64,000 bases of DNA. It comes from CALZFJ01 sp051878575 (GTDB lineage: Bacteria; Bacteroidota; Bacteroidia; Bacteroidales; Muribaculaceae). The DNA lies in NCBI GenBank assembly GCA_051878575.1, contig JBJEKJ010000099.1:11353-75352 (forward strand), given 5' to 3'. The notes under the pieces are model-generated. The model saw only the letters and a list, made by a program, of their open reading frames with translations, ran no database searches and had not been told where the DNA came from. Shown here piece after piece: positions 15,981-24,335 of this stretch. A program made the translations under genes and the position numbers. How positions within the stretch are numbered: the stretch's first letter is position 1; every line of letters starts with the position of its first letter.

Positions 15981-16892
15981 TTAGTAGGTTATATTGTATT
16001 TGCGGAGAAGCAGGTCGGGATAATAGGATTGTTTTGCCTGGCGCAGGCCCGGATCTCCGGCGTCGTCCTCGCGGTTCACCATGTCGATTTGGCTGCGCTC
16101 GCGGCAATAGCGCACGAATGCCATGTTAATGAACTCGTTGGCTCCTGCGAAGCTGTGGTCGGTCTTTTCGATGTGAACGTGCAGTGTGGTGCCCGTTATC
16201 TCGCCGATGGCGAATGCCGCGATGTCGGTTCCGGCATATAGCACTATGCCGGTGAAAGCCTCGGAGTAGCGTGCGAAGTCGTGGAGCACGCGGCGCGTCT
16301 GGTTACGCTCATAGCCGGCCATTCCGTTGTTGCTCTTGGTGAGGCACAGGCGGTCGAAGAAGGCTCTCGCGGCGTCGATATTGTCCTTGCCCAGCGGCTC
16401 GATGTGGTGGTCGGGGTAGGAGGATATGAACTTGTTCACATGGTTGCGCTTTTTCTTCATCTTGTTGCCTACGAGGGTGGCGAGCTTTGCGGCGTCGTAG
16501 ATGTAGTCGCTCCACTGCGTCAGCTCATAGACGCCGGTCGGGTTCAGGGCCATAAAGTCGTCAATCCGCTCCTCGGTGATTGCCGAGAATTCGAGTTGCA
16601 GCCCCTCGTAGGCGCAATGCTCCTTAAGTAGAGCCACCGCCTCGTCGAGCGGCATTGCTCCGATAGGAAGCGAGAAGGCCGTCCGCCTCACGTCGTCCTC
16701 AGCCACGCCCTTGATTAGCAGAGTGTCGCGATAGATGCAGTAGTGATACTTGAAGTAGTCGATCCACATGTAGATTCCTCCCACGGTGTAGTCGCAAGAG
16801 CGGCTTCCCGACTGCCTGAGGTAGGGCAGCACGAGTGGCAGTGAGTTGAAAGTGAGCCTATGAAATTTCAGCCGTCGTCCGTCGTTGTCCAT
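15981..16892 (-). CDS. DUF2156 (GNAT-like) family protein
   Basis: A 303-residue protein resembling DUF2156, the acetyltransferase-like fold found in the C-terminal half of phosphatidylglycerol lysyltransferases (MprF). Typical segments are CDYTVGGIYMW near residue 33, KKRNHVNKFI at about 145, and the C-terminal YPDLLLRKYNI. Stand-alone members are frequent in Bacteroidales and lack the membrane flippase half. The substrate is unknown; transfer of an aminoacyl or acyl group to a lipid or cell-wall precursor is a reasonable guess. It follows the acyltransferase gene (also minus strand) by 50 bases, suggesting one operon for envelope modification. Confidence 0.82.
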   Translation of the reverse strand: MDNDGRRLKFHRLTFNSLPLVLPYLRQSGSRSCDYTVGGIYMWIDYFKYHYCIYRDTLLIKGVAEDDVRRTAFSLPIGAMPLDEAVALLKEHCAYEGLQLEFSAITEERIDDFMALNPTGVYELTQWSDYIYDAAKLATLVGNKMKKKRNHVNKFISSYPDHHIEPLGKDNIDAARAFFDRLCLTKSNNGMAGYERNQTRRVLHDFARYSEAFTGIVLYAGTDIAAFAIGEITGTTLHVHIEKTDHSFAGANEFINMAFVRYCRERSQIDMVNREDDAGDPGLRQAKQSYYPDLLLRKYNITY

Positions 16893-16942
16893 AAGAAAAT
16901 AAACTTCCCTGTGTTTTTTGATTATTCACTCTCATGCGAGCG

Positions 16943-18058
16943 TCAGCAGCCCACTATCCATTTGCTTCCGGGCAGGAGCGAGAGCAGCTTGGTGGTGACC
17001 ACGCAGCATAGATAGGATGCTATGGCTATGCAAGGAATGGCTATGCTAACCGGCAGTATGGGATTGGCGGGATCGCCTGCCACGAAGGCGCTTGCTATTT
17101 GCGAGAGGAAGAACATGTGCATAAGATACATTCCGAAGGACAGTCTCGACACCTCGGCAATGAGTCGCGGAGTCTTTGGCTTGTCGATGCAAGAGAAGAG
17201 CAGGAATGCGCCGAATGATGCGCAAAGCACGTTGGGGGTGCAGAATTCCCACGACCATTCGAGCAGCGGAGTCTCGATAATCTGTCCGGGAACGCCCTTC
17301 CACCAGAACGACCATCCGGTGAATGCGGCTCCTGCCAATAAGCACACTGCGCCTATCGCCAGTCGCTTGCCGCGTTGCCATGTGATGTGGTGGCGTATGT
17401 AGTGTGCGAGCACGAGGTAGCCGAGATAGCCCGAGCAATACCACAGCATGCTGAAACGGTTCCAGAAGCATTCTCCCCACAATTCGGGAGTGATGAAGGT
17501 GTGAAGCCACGGAATCAGCGTGGAGGCGGCGAAGAAGCCGAGGAAGATGCGCTCGTCGCGCGCCGACGCGCGCTCAAGCCACGGCGACACCACGGGGATG
17601 ATGATGTAGAGGCTGATAAGCGGATACATGAACCACAGATGCCCCGCCATCGCCGGGAAATTGAACACGATGCGCCACAAGTCGGCCATCGACTCCCACA
17701 ATGTCATGCCATTCCATAGCGGGGGCAGCATGGTGTAGAGCACCATGAAAATGATAGACGGCGGCATGACGCGCATGAAGCGGCGGCGATAGAATTGCGT
17801 CATTGTGGTGCCGGGCTTCATGGGCACGAGCAGGAATGCCGACACTATCATGAACAGCGGAACGCTGATGCGCCCTAAGAATCCGTCGTAGAATGCCACC
17901 CAGAAGCGGTTGCTCTCATTGGCAAGCATCGACACCGAGCCTGCGAGCCCCGACGAGTCGGCGCCATAGAAATTCTCGCTTGCATGCACAAGCATCACCA
18001 AAAAACATGCTATCACGCGAATGTAGTCCACGAATACCACCCTGTCGTTCCTCTCCAT
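16943..18058 (-). CDS. Acyltransferase 3 family membrane protein
   Basis: A polytopic acyltransferase of about 371 residues (OafA/YrhL type), which acylates surface polysaccharides or lipids using a cytoplasmic acyl donor. The family's first helix FVDYIRVIACFLVMLVHASENF contains the conserved His, and about ten hydrophobic segments follow, for example SVPLFMIVSAFLLVP and MAGHLWFMYPLISLYIIIP. I start it at ATG 18058; the frame extends three codons further only to a TTG. Upstream lie three 73-bp tandem repeats, each bearing a promoter facing this gene. The gene downstream is DUF2156. Confidence 0.9.
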   Translation of the reverse strand: MERNDRVVFVDYIRVIACFLVMLVHASENFYGADSSGLAGSVSMLANESNRFWVAFYDGFLGRISVPLFMIVSAFLLVPMKPGTTMTQFYRRRFMRVMPPSIIFMVLYTMLPPLWNGMTLWESMADLWRIVFNFPAMAGHLWFMYPLISLYIIIPVVSPWLERASARDERIFLGFFAASTLIPWLHTFITPELWGECFWNRFSMLWYCSGYLGYLVLAHYIRHHITWQRGKRLAIGAVCLLAGAAFTGWSFWWKGVPGQIIETPLLEWSWEFCTPNVLCASFGAFLLFSCIDKPKTPRLIAEVSRLSFGMYLMHMFFLSQIASAFVAGDPANPILPVSIAIPCIAIASYLCCVVTTKLLSLLPGSKWIVGC

Positions 18059-18085
18059 AAATTCCAATTTTTGCGGTTATAGTTT

Positions 18086-18315
18086 TTTATGCAAAGATAG
18101 TGCAAATCGAGCGTAGAACGCCAAGTTTACTTGAGCGTTATGCCGAGATGCAGCCTATTTTATGCAAAGATAGTGCAAATCGAGCGCAGAACGCCAAGTT
18201 TACTTGAGCGTTATGCCGAGATGCAGCCTATTTTATGCAAAGATAGTGCAAATCGAGCGCAGAACGTCAAGTTTACTTGAGCGTTATGCCGAGATGCAGC
18301 CTATTTTATGCAAAT
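18086..18315 (-). repeat. Three 73-bp tandem repeats carrying promoters
   Basis: Three head-to-tail units begin at 18091, 18164 and 18237, each exactly 73 bp apart, with a partial fourth at 18310. The copies differ at only one or two bases (GTAGAACGCC, GCAGAACGCC, GCAGAACGTC). On the minus strand every unit holds TTGG, 21 bases, TATCTTTG, a good Bacteroidetes promoter facing the acyltransferase gene at 18058, so that gene may have three stacked promoters. Related copies lie at 19.44 kb and 35.13 kb. No spacers or cas genes are present, so this is not CRISPR. Confidence 0.92.
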
Positions 18316-18359
18316 GTACTACAAAAAAGTGGAATATGGAAGAATGAGTCGGCGTATTC

Positions 18360-19214
18360 TCAGGAATGTGAGCGGCGGAATGCCACCGGCGACATTCCGG
18401 TGGCCTTTTTGAAGAATTTGCCGAGGCTCGACTGGTCGCAGAAATTGAAGTCGTAGGCTATTCGCTGCACCGAGTTGCCCGATATGAGCAGCTCGCGCTT
18501 GATTCTTGCCACGATGAACTTCGAGATAATGTCCTTGGCCGTCAGGTTGGCGGTCTTGCGGGCTATTTCGTTGAGATATTTTGGAGTTATGCTCAGTTTG
18601 TCGGCATAGAATGCCACATCGTGCTGTTGGCAACAGTGCTTGTTGAGCAGCTTGATGAAATTGATGAAATAAGAGTCGGTAGTGGTGAAAACCACCGATT
18701 GCGAGTTGTCTTTATTGGCCATCGCATTGACGTCGGCAATGGTGACGAACAGAATGCGGATGATGCCAATGGTGAAGTCGGTGTGGTGGGTGTAGTTGGG
18801 CATCTCGGCGTACACCTTGAGCGTGTTCAGCAGATTCTTGATAATGGGAACGCTCCTCTCATCCTTCACATTGTTGCAAGGATGGGTGAAGATATTCTGC
18901 ATAGTGTCCATATTTATGCCCGTGGTTGCCGATAGGATAGTGTCGGGGGCATACACAAGACGCATAACTTCGAAATCGTCGGTTTTCGACACTAATTTCA
19001 CAATTGAGTCGCCCGGGATGGCCATATAGGAATTTGGGCTGAGCGTGTATTCCATAAGGTTGATGACCACATTGGCCGAGCCTGCGATGCAAAACAGGAA
19101 AGAGCCGTCTTTCGTAGCCGTGAAATTGTCTTTCTCCCAGTCGCTGATGTCGGAGTTGGTTATGACGTAACCCTTCTTAGTCAATAATTCGTCGTATGCC
19201 ATTGGAGTGTTCAT
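18360..19214 (-). CDS. AraC family transcriptional regulator
   Basis: A DNA-binding regulator of about 284 residues. An N-terminal cupin-like sensing region (FLFCIAGSANVVINLMEY) is joined to a C-terminal AraC domain with two helix-turn-helix units (YADKLSITPKYLNEIARK; VQRIAYDFNFCDQSSLGKFF followed by GMSPVAFRR). ATG 19214 is chosen because the predicted -7 box (TATATTTG, complement at 19231-19238) lies just upstream of it, so a start at 19304 would be outside the message. The ligand is unknown. The acyltransferase/DUF2156 operon on the same strand is the obvious target candidate. It resembles the AraC gene at 44.5 kb, which also neighbours an acyltransferase. Confidence 0.88.
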   Translation of the reverse strand: MNTPMAYDELLTKKGYVITNSDISDWEKDNFTATKDGSFLFCIAGSANVVINLMEYTLSPNSYMAIPGDSIVKLVSKTDDFEVMRLVYAPDTILSATTGINMDTMQNIFTHPCNNVKDERSVPIIKNLLNTLKVYAEMPNYTHHTDFTIGIIRILFVTIADVNAMANKDNSQSVVFTTTDSYFINFIKLLNKHCCQQHDVAFYADKLSITPKYLNEIARKTANLTAKDIISKFIVARIKRELLISGNSVQRIAYDFNFCDQSSLGKFFKKATGMSPVAFRRSHS

Positions 19215-19682
19215 TTTCGTATTTTTGCAACAAATATAGTGGTTTGTTTGTTCAAATAAAACATTTGGTTGCGTTTGGAACATTATATGAGCGGAATAAA
19301 CCACGATTTAACTAATCTTTGCTAATTTGGTGCGACAGCTTGGCCGGACCATCAAATGTGCCCGGTCGAGAATTAGTGTGCTTGTGCGTCGTTCTGACGG
19401 TGGAAGCGAGGTGTGTCGGTGCCGCTCAGAATGCCTTAGAACGGCGGTAAACTTGGCGTTCAATGGCGTTCTGTGGCGTTCTGCGCTCGATTTGCACTAT
19501 CTTTACATCCAGATAACCATAGTCTCGAAAAAAAGTATTAACTTTGCATCAAAATCTGCGATTGCCGCTGACAAAGGCCGCTCAATGTAAGTAATTATTT
19601 ATCAATATATAACGTAGCTTCCTCGTATCCGCAAAAGGTTTGGTCGCCTGTCAGCCTACTTGGGAGTTCCTCACTTGTTAAT
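19215..19682. promoter_or_regulatory. Intergenic region with rearranged promoter repeat
   Basis: This 468-bp gap separates the AraC gene and the methyltransferase gene. At 19231-19238 is the AraC -7 box (minus strand). At about 19448-19505 lies one plus-oriented copy of the promoter repeat seen at 18.1 kb, with the block GGCGTTCTG repeated inside it and ending in TATCTTTA (19498-19505). A further -7 candidate TAACTTTG is at 19539-19546. Either could transcribe the restriction-modification genes. No gene is seen. Confidence 0.7.
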
Positions 19683-21566
19683 ATGGCAGAAAAGAAATCA
19701 TTTCTTAAAGGGAAAAAGCCGATTACCTTTCTTGACCTCTTTGCCGGTGCGGGAGGCATAAGCGAAGGGTTTCTTCAGGCATATACCTCTGATAAATATT
19801 TCAAGTTTATTCTTGCAAGCGATATTAACGAGAATTGTGAGTTGACCCATATAGTAAGATACAATCATCAGTTAGGACTTGACACTAAGTTTCTTACTGC
19901 TGATATTATGGCTCCGGATTTTATACAGCGTCTGCTTGCTCAACTCGGAGATGAGGAAATTGATGTTGTGACAGGCGGTCCGAGCTGTCAGTCTTTCAGT
20001 TTGTCCGGCCGTCGCAGACGCTTTGATAAAAGGGATAATCTTTTCCTTCACTATCTGGCTGTTATCCGCAAATTGCGTCCTAAATACTTTGTTATGGAGA
20101 ATGTCAAAGGACTTCTGACGAAAGACAAAGGGAAATTCAAGGATGCGATACTTCGTGAAATACGTTCTATTATCGACGATAAAAATATACCCTCATTTCT
20201 TCTGTTCCTTATTCGGCTTCTTGACAAAAACACATCATCGTTTGTCAAAAACTGTGTCCTTACAAAAATAAAAATGGAGGTTGCGGATGATGAAACGGCA
20301 CGCTCTGAGCGAGACAATTATTTTGCCACACTTGAAGCACAGTTTAAGTCGATTACACGAAAAATAGACTATCGTCTCAGTAAATCCAATATCAACATTG
20401 CGACAATTCGACATGGTCTTAACCTACTCCGCCGAACCGATGAAAGAAACGCAATCTCCGCTGCTATCATCAATGAAAAAATGCAGGCTGACATTGACAA
20501 TGATTTCTTTGTCAACCAGTTCAACAATTTCATATCGTTCATTGATGATTCGACGATAATAAACACCATCCTTTCTGCCATCGACACTTTCGCAGAGTTC
20601 GACAGCTCCTCTAACGATGTAGAGGAGTTCCGGGAAATGATAAAACTTTATTCCTATACGCTCGATGAGACATTCTCTCTTGTAAGGGATTTATCCAAAA
20701 GCAAAAAGGAAATCGAGGAGCTTGACAAGCATCTCGAAGATATAAGACTTTACAGGGTCGCTAAGCCAATTGTCGCTCTCGCTGCCGATTACGGCGTTCC
20801 GCAAAATCGCGAGCGAGTGCTTTTTATTGGCTGCCGAAAAGACCAAGAGCTTATAGATGCTGTTCCTCCCACTGTTACTGAGGAAGAAAAGGTAACAGTA
20901 TATGAAGCTTTACACGATCTTGACTTCTTAGGTAACGGTGCCGTAGCAGAGACTTACGGCGCACAGCGTATAATGCCTGAATTTGAGCCGCTTATTCGCT
21001 GTCGTGAAGTGCAAGGCCATATTTCGGATGCCGAAGAAACACACACATTCTCCGAATGGTCTAAGATAGGCCGTTTCGGTCACAGGTTCGATTTCTGTTG
21101 TGAGCCTTTCTATGTTCGTTCTCTCGAAGACTTGAACAACAATCTTTTCTGCGAGGCTCCGGTTCTATACAATCATCAGACAAGCTCACAGAGCGATGAT
21201 GTAAAAGAAAGACTCTCTATCATAGCCAAACACGGGGTATATGACGAAGACTGCAAAGTCGAACTTACGCAGTTAGGTTTGGAATCCAATAAGAGAAACT
21301 ATACCGTCCTTAATCCTAAAGGTCAAAGTCCTACCGTAGTCACGATGCCTGACGATTTCATCCATTATGCCGCACATAGAGCAATGACAGTTAGAGAAAT
21401 GGCACGTCTCCAATCTTTTGATGATTCATTTGTTTTTCAAGGGAAACGCCAAACCGGAGGCACCAAGAGAAAATCGGAGATTCCGCAATATACACTTGTT
21501 GGCAATGCCGTGCCTCCGCTGATGGCAAGGGCTATAGCCAATACCATTCTTAAACACATAAAGTAG
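19683..21566 (+). CDS. DNA (cytosine-5)-methyltransferase with large internal insertion
   Basis: A C5-methyltransferase, the protective half of a type II restriction-modification system. The motifs run in order: I (FLDLFAGAGGISEGF, residue 16), IV with the catalytic Cys (GGPSCQSFSLSGRR, about 99), ENV (MENVKG, about 137), VIII (QNRERV, about 373), IX (TVREMARLQSFDDSF) and X (YTLVGNAVPPLMARAIA). At 627 residues it is nearly twice the family norm, because about 190 residues of mostly helical sequence lie between ENV and QNRERV, where 40-50 residues are usual. The gene is AT-rich against its surroundings, indicating transfer. The endonuclease gene follows by 6 bases. Target sequence: see the next entry. 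Confidence 0.93.
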   Translation: MAEKKSFLKGKKPITFLDLFAGAGGISEGFLQAYTSDKYFKFILASDINENCELTHIVRYNHQLGLDTKFLTADIMAPDFIQRLLAQLGDEEIDVVTGGPSCQSFSLSGRRRRFDKRDNLFLHYLAVIRKLRPKYFVMENVKGLLTKDKGKFKDAILREIRSIIDDKNIPSFLLFLIRLLDKNTSSFVKNCVLTKIKMEVADDETARSERDNYFATLEAQFKSITRKIDYRLSKSNINIATIRHGLNLLRRTDERNAISAAIINEKMQADIDNDFFVNQFNNFISFIDDSTIINTILSAIDTFAEFDSSSNDVEEFREMIKLYSYTLDETFSLVRDLSKSKKEIEELDKHLEDIRLYRVAKPIVALAADYGVPQNRERVLFIGCRKDQELIDAVPPTVTEEEKVTVYEALHDLDFLGNGAVAETYGAQRIMPEFEPLIRCREVQGHISDAEETHTFSEWSKIGRFGHRFDFCCEPFYVRSLEDLNNNLFCEAPVLYNHQTSSQSDDVKERLSIIAKHGVYDEDCKVELTQLGLESNKRNYTVLNPKGQSPTVVTMPDDFIHYAAHRAMTVREMARLQSFDDSFVFQGKRQTGGTKRKSEIPQYTLVGNAVPPLMARAIANTILKHIK

Positions 21567-21572
21567 CATATC

Positions 21573-22790
21573 ATGATACACATGCGCCCATACAATGCTT
21601 TTGAAACCAAAAATGTCAAATTCTTGGTTGACAAGCAGGTGGAATTTGCAACAATACAAATCACCGAAACCGGATTAAAGAAAAGCATTTTGGATGCAAC
21701 AGCTCCTGTTCGTGCTTATTTTAAGGAGAAGAACATTCATGACTATGAAACCCAACTTCAAGGTCCTGAACACAAGCGCGTCGTAGACACATACATACTC
21801 ACGGAGGAAAAACAGCACCATGCAAAGACCTCTCTTTATAGACCCGTCACAAAAAAAGGCGACCCTCGCCTATGGGTAAATAAAGTTAGGGATGTGGAGT
21901 TCCTTCGTGCAAATGATATTTTCGCATTTATCGCGCACAGAGGTATCCTTTTCACCATAAACCTTACGACTGTAAACATTGAAAAAGTTTGTATGTCGCC
22001 CATTGATACGCCATTGAAGGATTTGATTTTTGAAATCTCTTGCCGGAAAACTTCTATCAGCAACGAATTGCTTGAATTGATAAAGGATAGAATGTCTGAC
22101 TGGATGCCCGCTGAAATATTGGCTGATACCGGTATTGGACGAACCGTTGAATCAGTTCTTGGTATAGACATGAATCCTTCAAAGAGACCTGATTATAAGG
22201 GCATCGAATTAAAAAGCCATCGCGAGGCATCCAAAGTACGCAACACACTATTTACTCAAGCGCCCGAATGGGCTATAAGCCGGTTAAAAAGCGGACGAGC
22301 TATTGTTGAAGAGTATGGTTATATCCCTGACGGATACATTCATAAATCTTTACACGTCACACTTACAGCGAACAGGCCAAACCCACAGGGTCTCGGTCTG
22401 TTAGTTCAACCACAATTAGGTATATTGGAAGCTGACGAGTTCGCGCGGATAGCGTTGGATGATGGCTCTTTCAGAAAAATTAATGACGTTGCGGCTTGGC
22501 AACTTATAAATCTACATGAACGCTTGCTTACAAAGCATCATGAGACCTTTTGGATTGAAGCGGAGACCAAAAAAGAATCGGGCCAAGAATATTTCCGCGT
22601 GTCGCAAATTCTCCACACCAAGAATCCTATTACTTCTCAGTTCGATGTCCTTCTTGATCAAGGACAAATCACTGTGGACTTTTTGCTTTGCCGTGATTCC
22701 GGCGGTGACACTTACAGCTTTAAGATAAATGGAAAAGCCCGACACCTATTATTCCCACAGAGCGAAACGTATAGGCTTCAATCCATTTGA
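21573..22790 (+). CDS. Type II restriction endonuclease, MvaI/BcnI-like
   Basis: The cutting partner of the upstream methyltransferase. The motif RPDYKGIELKS has Asp207, Glu212 and Lys214 in D-x4-E-x-K spacing, exactly that of the PD-(D/E)XK site in MvaI/BcnI enzymes (MvaI D50/E55/K57). At 405 residues it is much longer than MvaI, because about 190 residues precede the catalytic core (for example KTSLYRPVTKKGDPRLWVNKV), perhaps an extra DNA-recognition domain. MvaI and BcnI cut CCWGG and CCSGG, so a related CCNGG-type site is plausible but unproven. The gene is AT-rich like its neighbour and starts 6 bases after it. Confidence 0.8.
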   Translation: MIHMRPYNAFETKNVKFLVDKQVEFATIQITETGLKKSILDATAPVRAYFKEKNIHDYETQLQGPEHKRVVDTYILTEEKQHHAKTSLYRPVTKKGDPRLWVNKVRDVEFLRANDIFAFIAHRGILFTINLTTVNIEKVCMSPIDTPLKDLIFEISCRKTSISNELLELIKDRMSDWMPAEILADTGIGRTVESVLGIDMNPSKRPDYKGIELKSHREASKVRNTLFTQAPEWAISRLKSGRAIVEEYGYIPDGYIHKSLHVTLTANRPNPQGLGLLVQPQLGILEADEFARIALDDGSFRKINDVAAWQLINLHERLLTKHHETFWIEAETKKESGQEYFRVSQILHTKNPITSQFDVLLDQGQITVDFLLCRDSGGDTYSFKINGKARHLLFPQSETYRLQSI

Positions 22791-22899
22791 TAAATCTACA
22801 AGTCAGTTAGCTATGCCTAACGGCCGCAGATTAAAGGCGGCATTCTGTGCTGTGGTATGTTTTTTGGGGTGAGATGCGTAATAATAGAAAAATTTTGTG

Positions 22900-22907
22900 T
22901 AAGTTTG
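22900..22907 (+). promoter_or_regulatory. -7 element upstream of argH
   Basis: TAAGTTTG fits TAnnTTTG and places a transcription start near 22912, about 70 bases before argH. No TTTG lies at the usual -33 distance, so support is moderate. Confidence 0.5.
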
Positions 22908-22982
22908 TTGGCTAAAGACGCTCAGGCTCTCGGCCGGGGCGTGTAATATGGCATTATGTAACGAAAAAAACTATTTTGGCAA

Positions 22983-24323
22983 ATGGCTTCAAAACTTTGG
23001 GAAAAATCAGTGCAGGTGAATCACGATGTGGATACCTACACCGTGGGACGCGATCGTGAGATGGACCTGTATCTTGCAAAATACGACGTGCTGGGCTCGC
23101 TGGCTCACATCAGGATGTTGGAGAGCATTGGGCTGCTGACTGCCGACGAGCTGAGGGCTCTTACGGCCGGATTGCGCGCTATTCATGCCGAGATAGAGGC
23201 CGGAGAATTCGCTATTGAGGATGGCATAGAGGATGTGCACTCGCAGGTTGAGCTGATGCTCACGCGCCGCTTAGGCGACATAGGCAAGAAGATTCACTCG
23301 GGGCGCTCGCGCAACGACCAGGTGCTCGTCGACTTGCGACTGTTCATCCGCAGCGAGATTGAGAGCATTGTGGAGCATGTCACCATGTTGTTCAAGACGC
23401 TTAACTCACAGTCGGCACGCTATCGCGACGTTCTGATGCCGGGATACACGCATCTTCAGGTGGCTATGCCATCGTCGTTCGGGCTGTGGTTTGGCGCCTA
23501 TGCCGAGTCGCTTGTCGACGACCTGACGGTGCTCCGTGCGGCCTACGAGATTACCGATCGCAATCCGCTCGGATCGGCTGCGGGATATGGCTCGTCGTTT
23601 CCGCTCAACCGCACGATGACCACACGCCTGCTCGGATTCAAGTCGCTCGACTACAATGTGGTGTATGCGCAGATGGGCCGCGGCAAGACCGAGCGTATAG
23701 TGGCAAGCGCCATTGCCGGCGTGGCCGCCACAATATCGAAGCTCGCCTACGACGCATGTATGTTCAACTCACAGAACTTCGGTTTCATAAAACTTGCCGA
23801 CGAGTTCACCACGGGCTCGTCGATTATGCCCCACAAGAAGAATCCCGACGTGTTTGAGCTCACGCGCGCCAAGTGCAATAAACTCCAGTCGCTTCCCTAT
23901 GAGATTACGTTGATAACCAACAATCTGCCATCGGGCTACTTCCGCGACTTGCAGCTCGTGAAGGAGTCGTTTCTACCTGCTTTTGGCGAGCTGAGGCAGA
24001 TTCTCACCATGGTGAATGCCATGATGGAGCAAGTGAGGGTGAATGAGCACATTCTCGACGATGCCCGCTACGACTTGATGTTCTCGGTGGAGGAGGTGAA
24101 CCGCCTCACGCGCGAGGGGATGCCCTTCCGCGATGCCTACAAGAAGGTGGGGCTCGACATCGAGGCTGGCCGCTTCTCGTCGGTGAAGACTGTGGCCCAC
24201 ACCCACGAGGGCTCCATCGGGAATCCGTGCAACGACGAGGTGTCGGCTTTGTACATGCAGGTGCTCGACGGTTTCGACTTCGACACCTACCACCATGCCT
24301 TCGACAAACTTTTGAATGACTAA
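22983..24323 (+). CDS. argH: Argininosuccinate lyase
   Basis: The last enzyme of arginine biosynthesis, splitting argininosuccinate into arginine and fumarate in the cytoplasm. The fumarase/aspartase-family signature GSSIMPHKKNPD lies near residue 278, with HSGRSRNDQVLVDLRLF at about 100 and PGYTHLQVAMPSSFG at about 152. The 446 residues are typical (440-470). No other arg genes lie in the window. It starts a probable operon with an aldo/keto reductase and a small lipoprotein, a grouping with no obvious pathway logic. Confidence 0.97.
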   Translation: MASKLWEKSVQVNHDVDTYTVGRDREMDLYLAKYDVLGSLAHIRMLESIGLLTADELRALTAGLRAIHAEIEAGEFAIEDGIEDVHSQVELMLTRRLGDIGKKIHSGRSRNDQVLVDLRLFIRSEIESIVEHVTMLFKTLNSQSARYRDVLMPGYTHLQVAMPSSFGLWFGAYAESLVDDLTVLRAAYEITDRNPLGSAAGYGSSFPLNRTMTTRLLGFKSLDYNVVYAQMGRGKTERIVASAIAGVAATISKLAYDACMFNSQNFGFIKLADEFTTGSSIMPHKKNPDVFELTRAKCNKLQSLPYEITLITNNLPSGYFRDLQLVKESFLPAFGELRQILTMVNAMMEQVRVNEHILDDARYDLMFSVEEVNRLTREGMPFRDAYKKVGLDIEAGRFSSVKTVAHTHEGSIGNPCNDEVSALYMQVLDGFDFDTYHHAFDKLLND

Positions 24324-24335
24324 AACCGCTAAGAT

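Noticed and set aside
18086..18315. CRISPR array
   Set aside because: The 73-bp repeats directly abut, with no unique spacers, and no cas genes are present.
19215..19304. Longer AraC start at 19304
   Set aside because: It would precede the predicted promoter (-7 box at 19231-19238).
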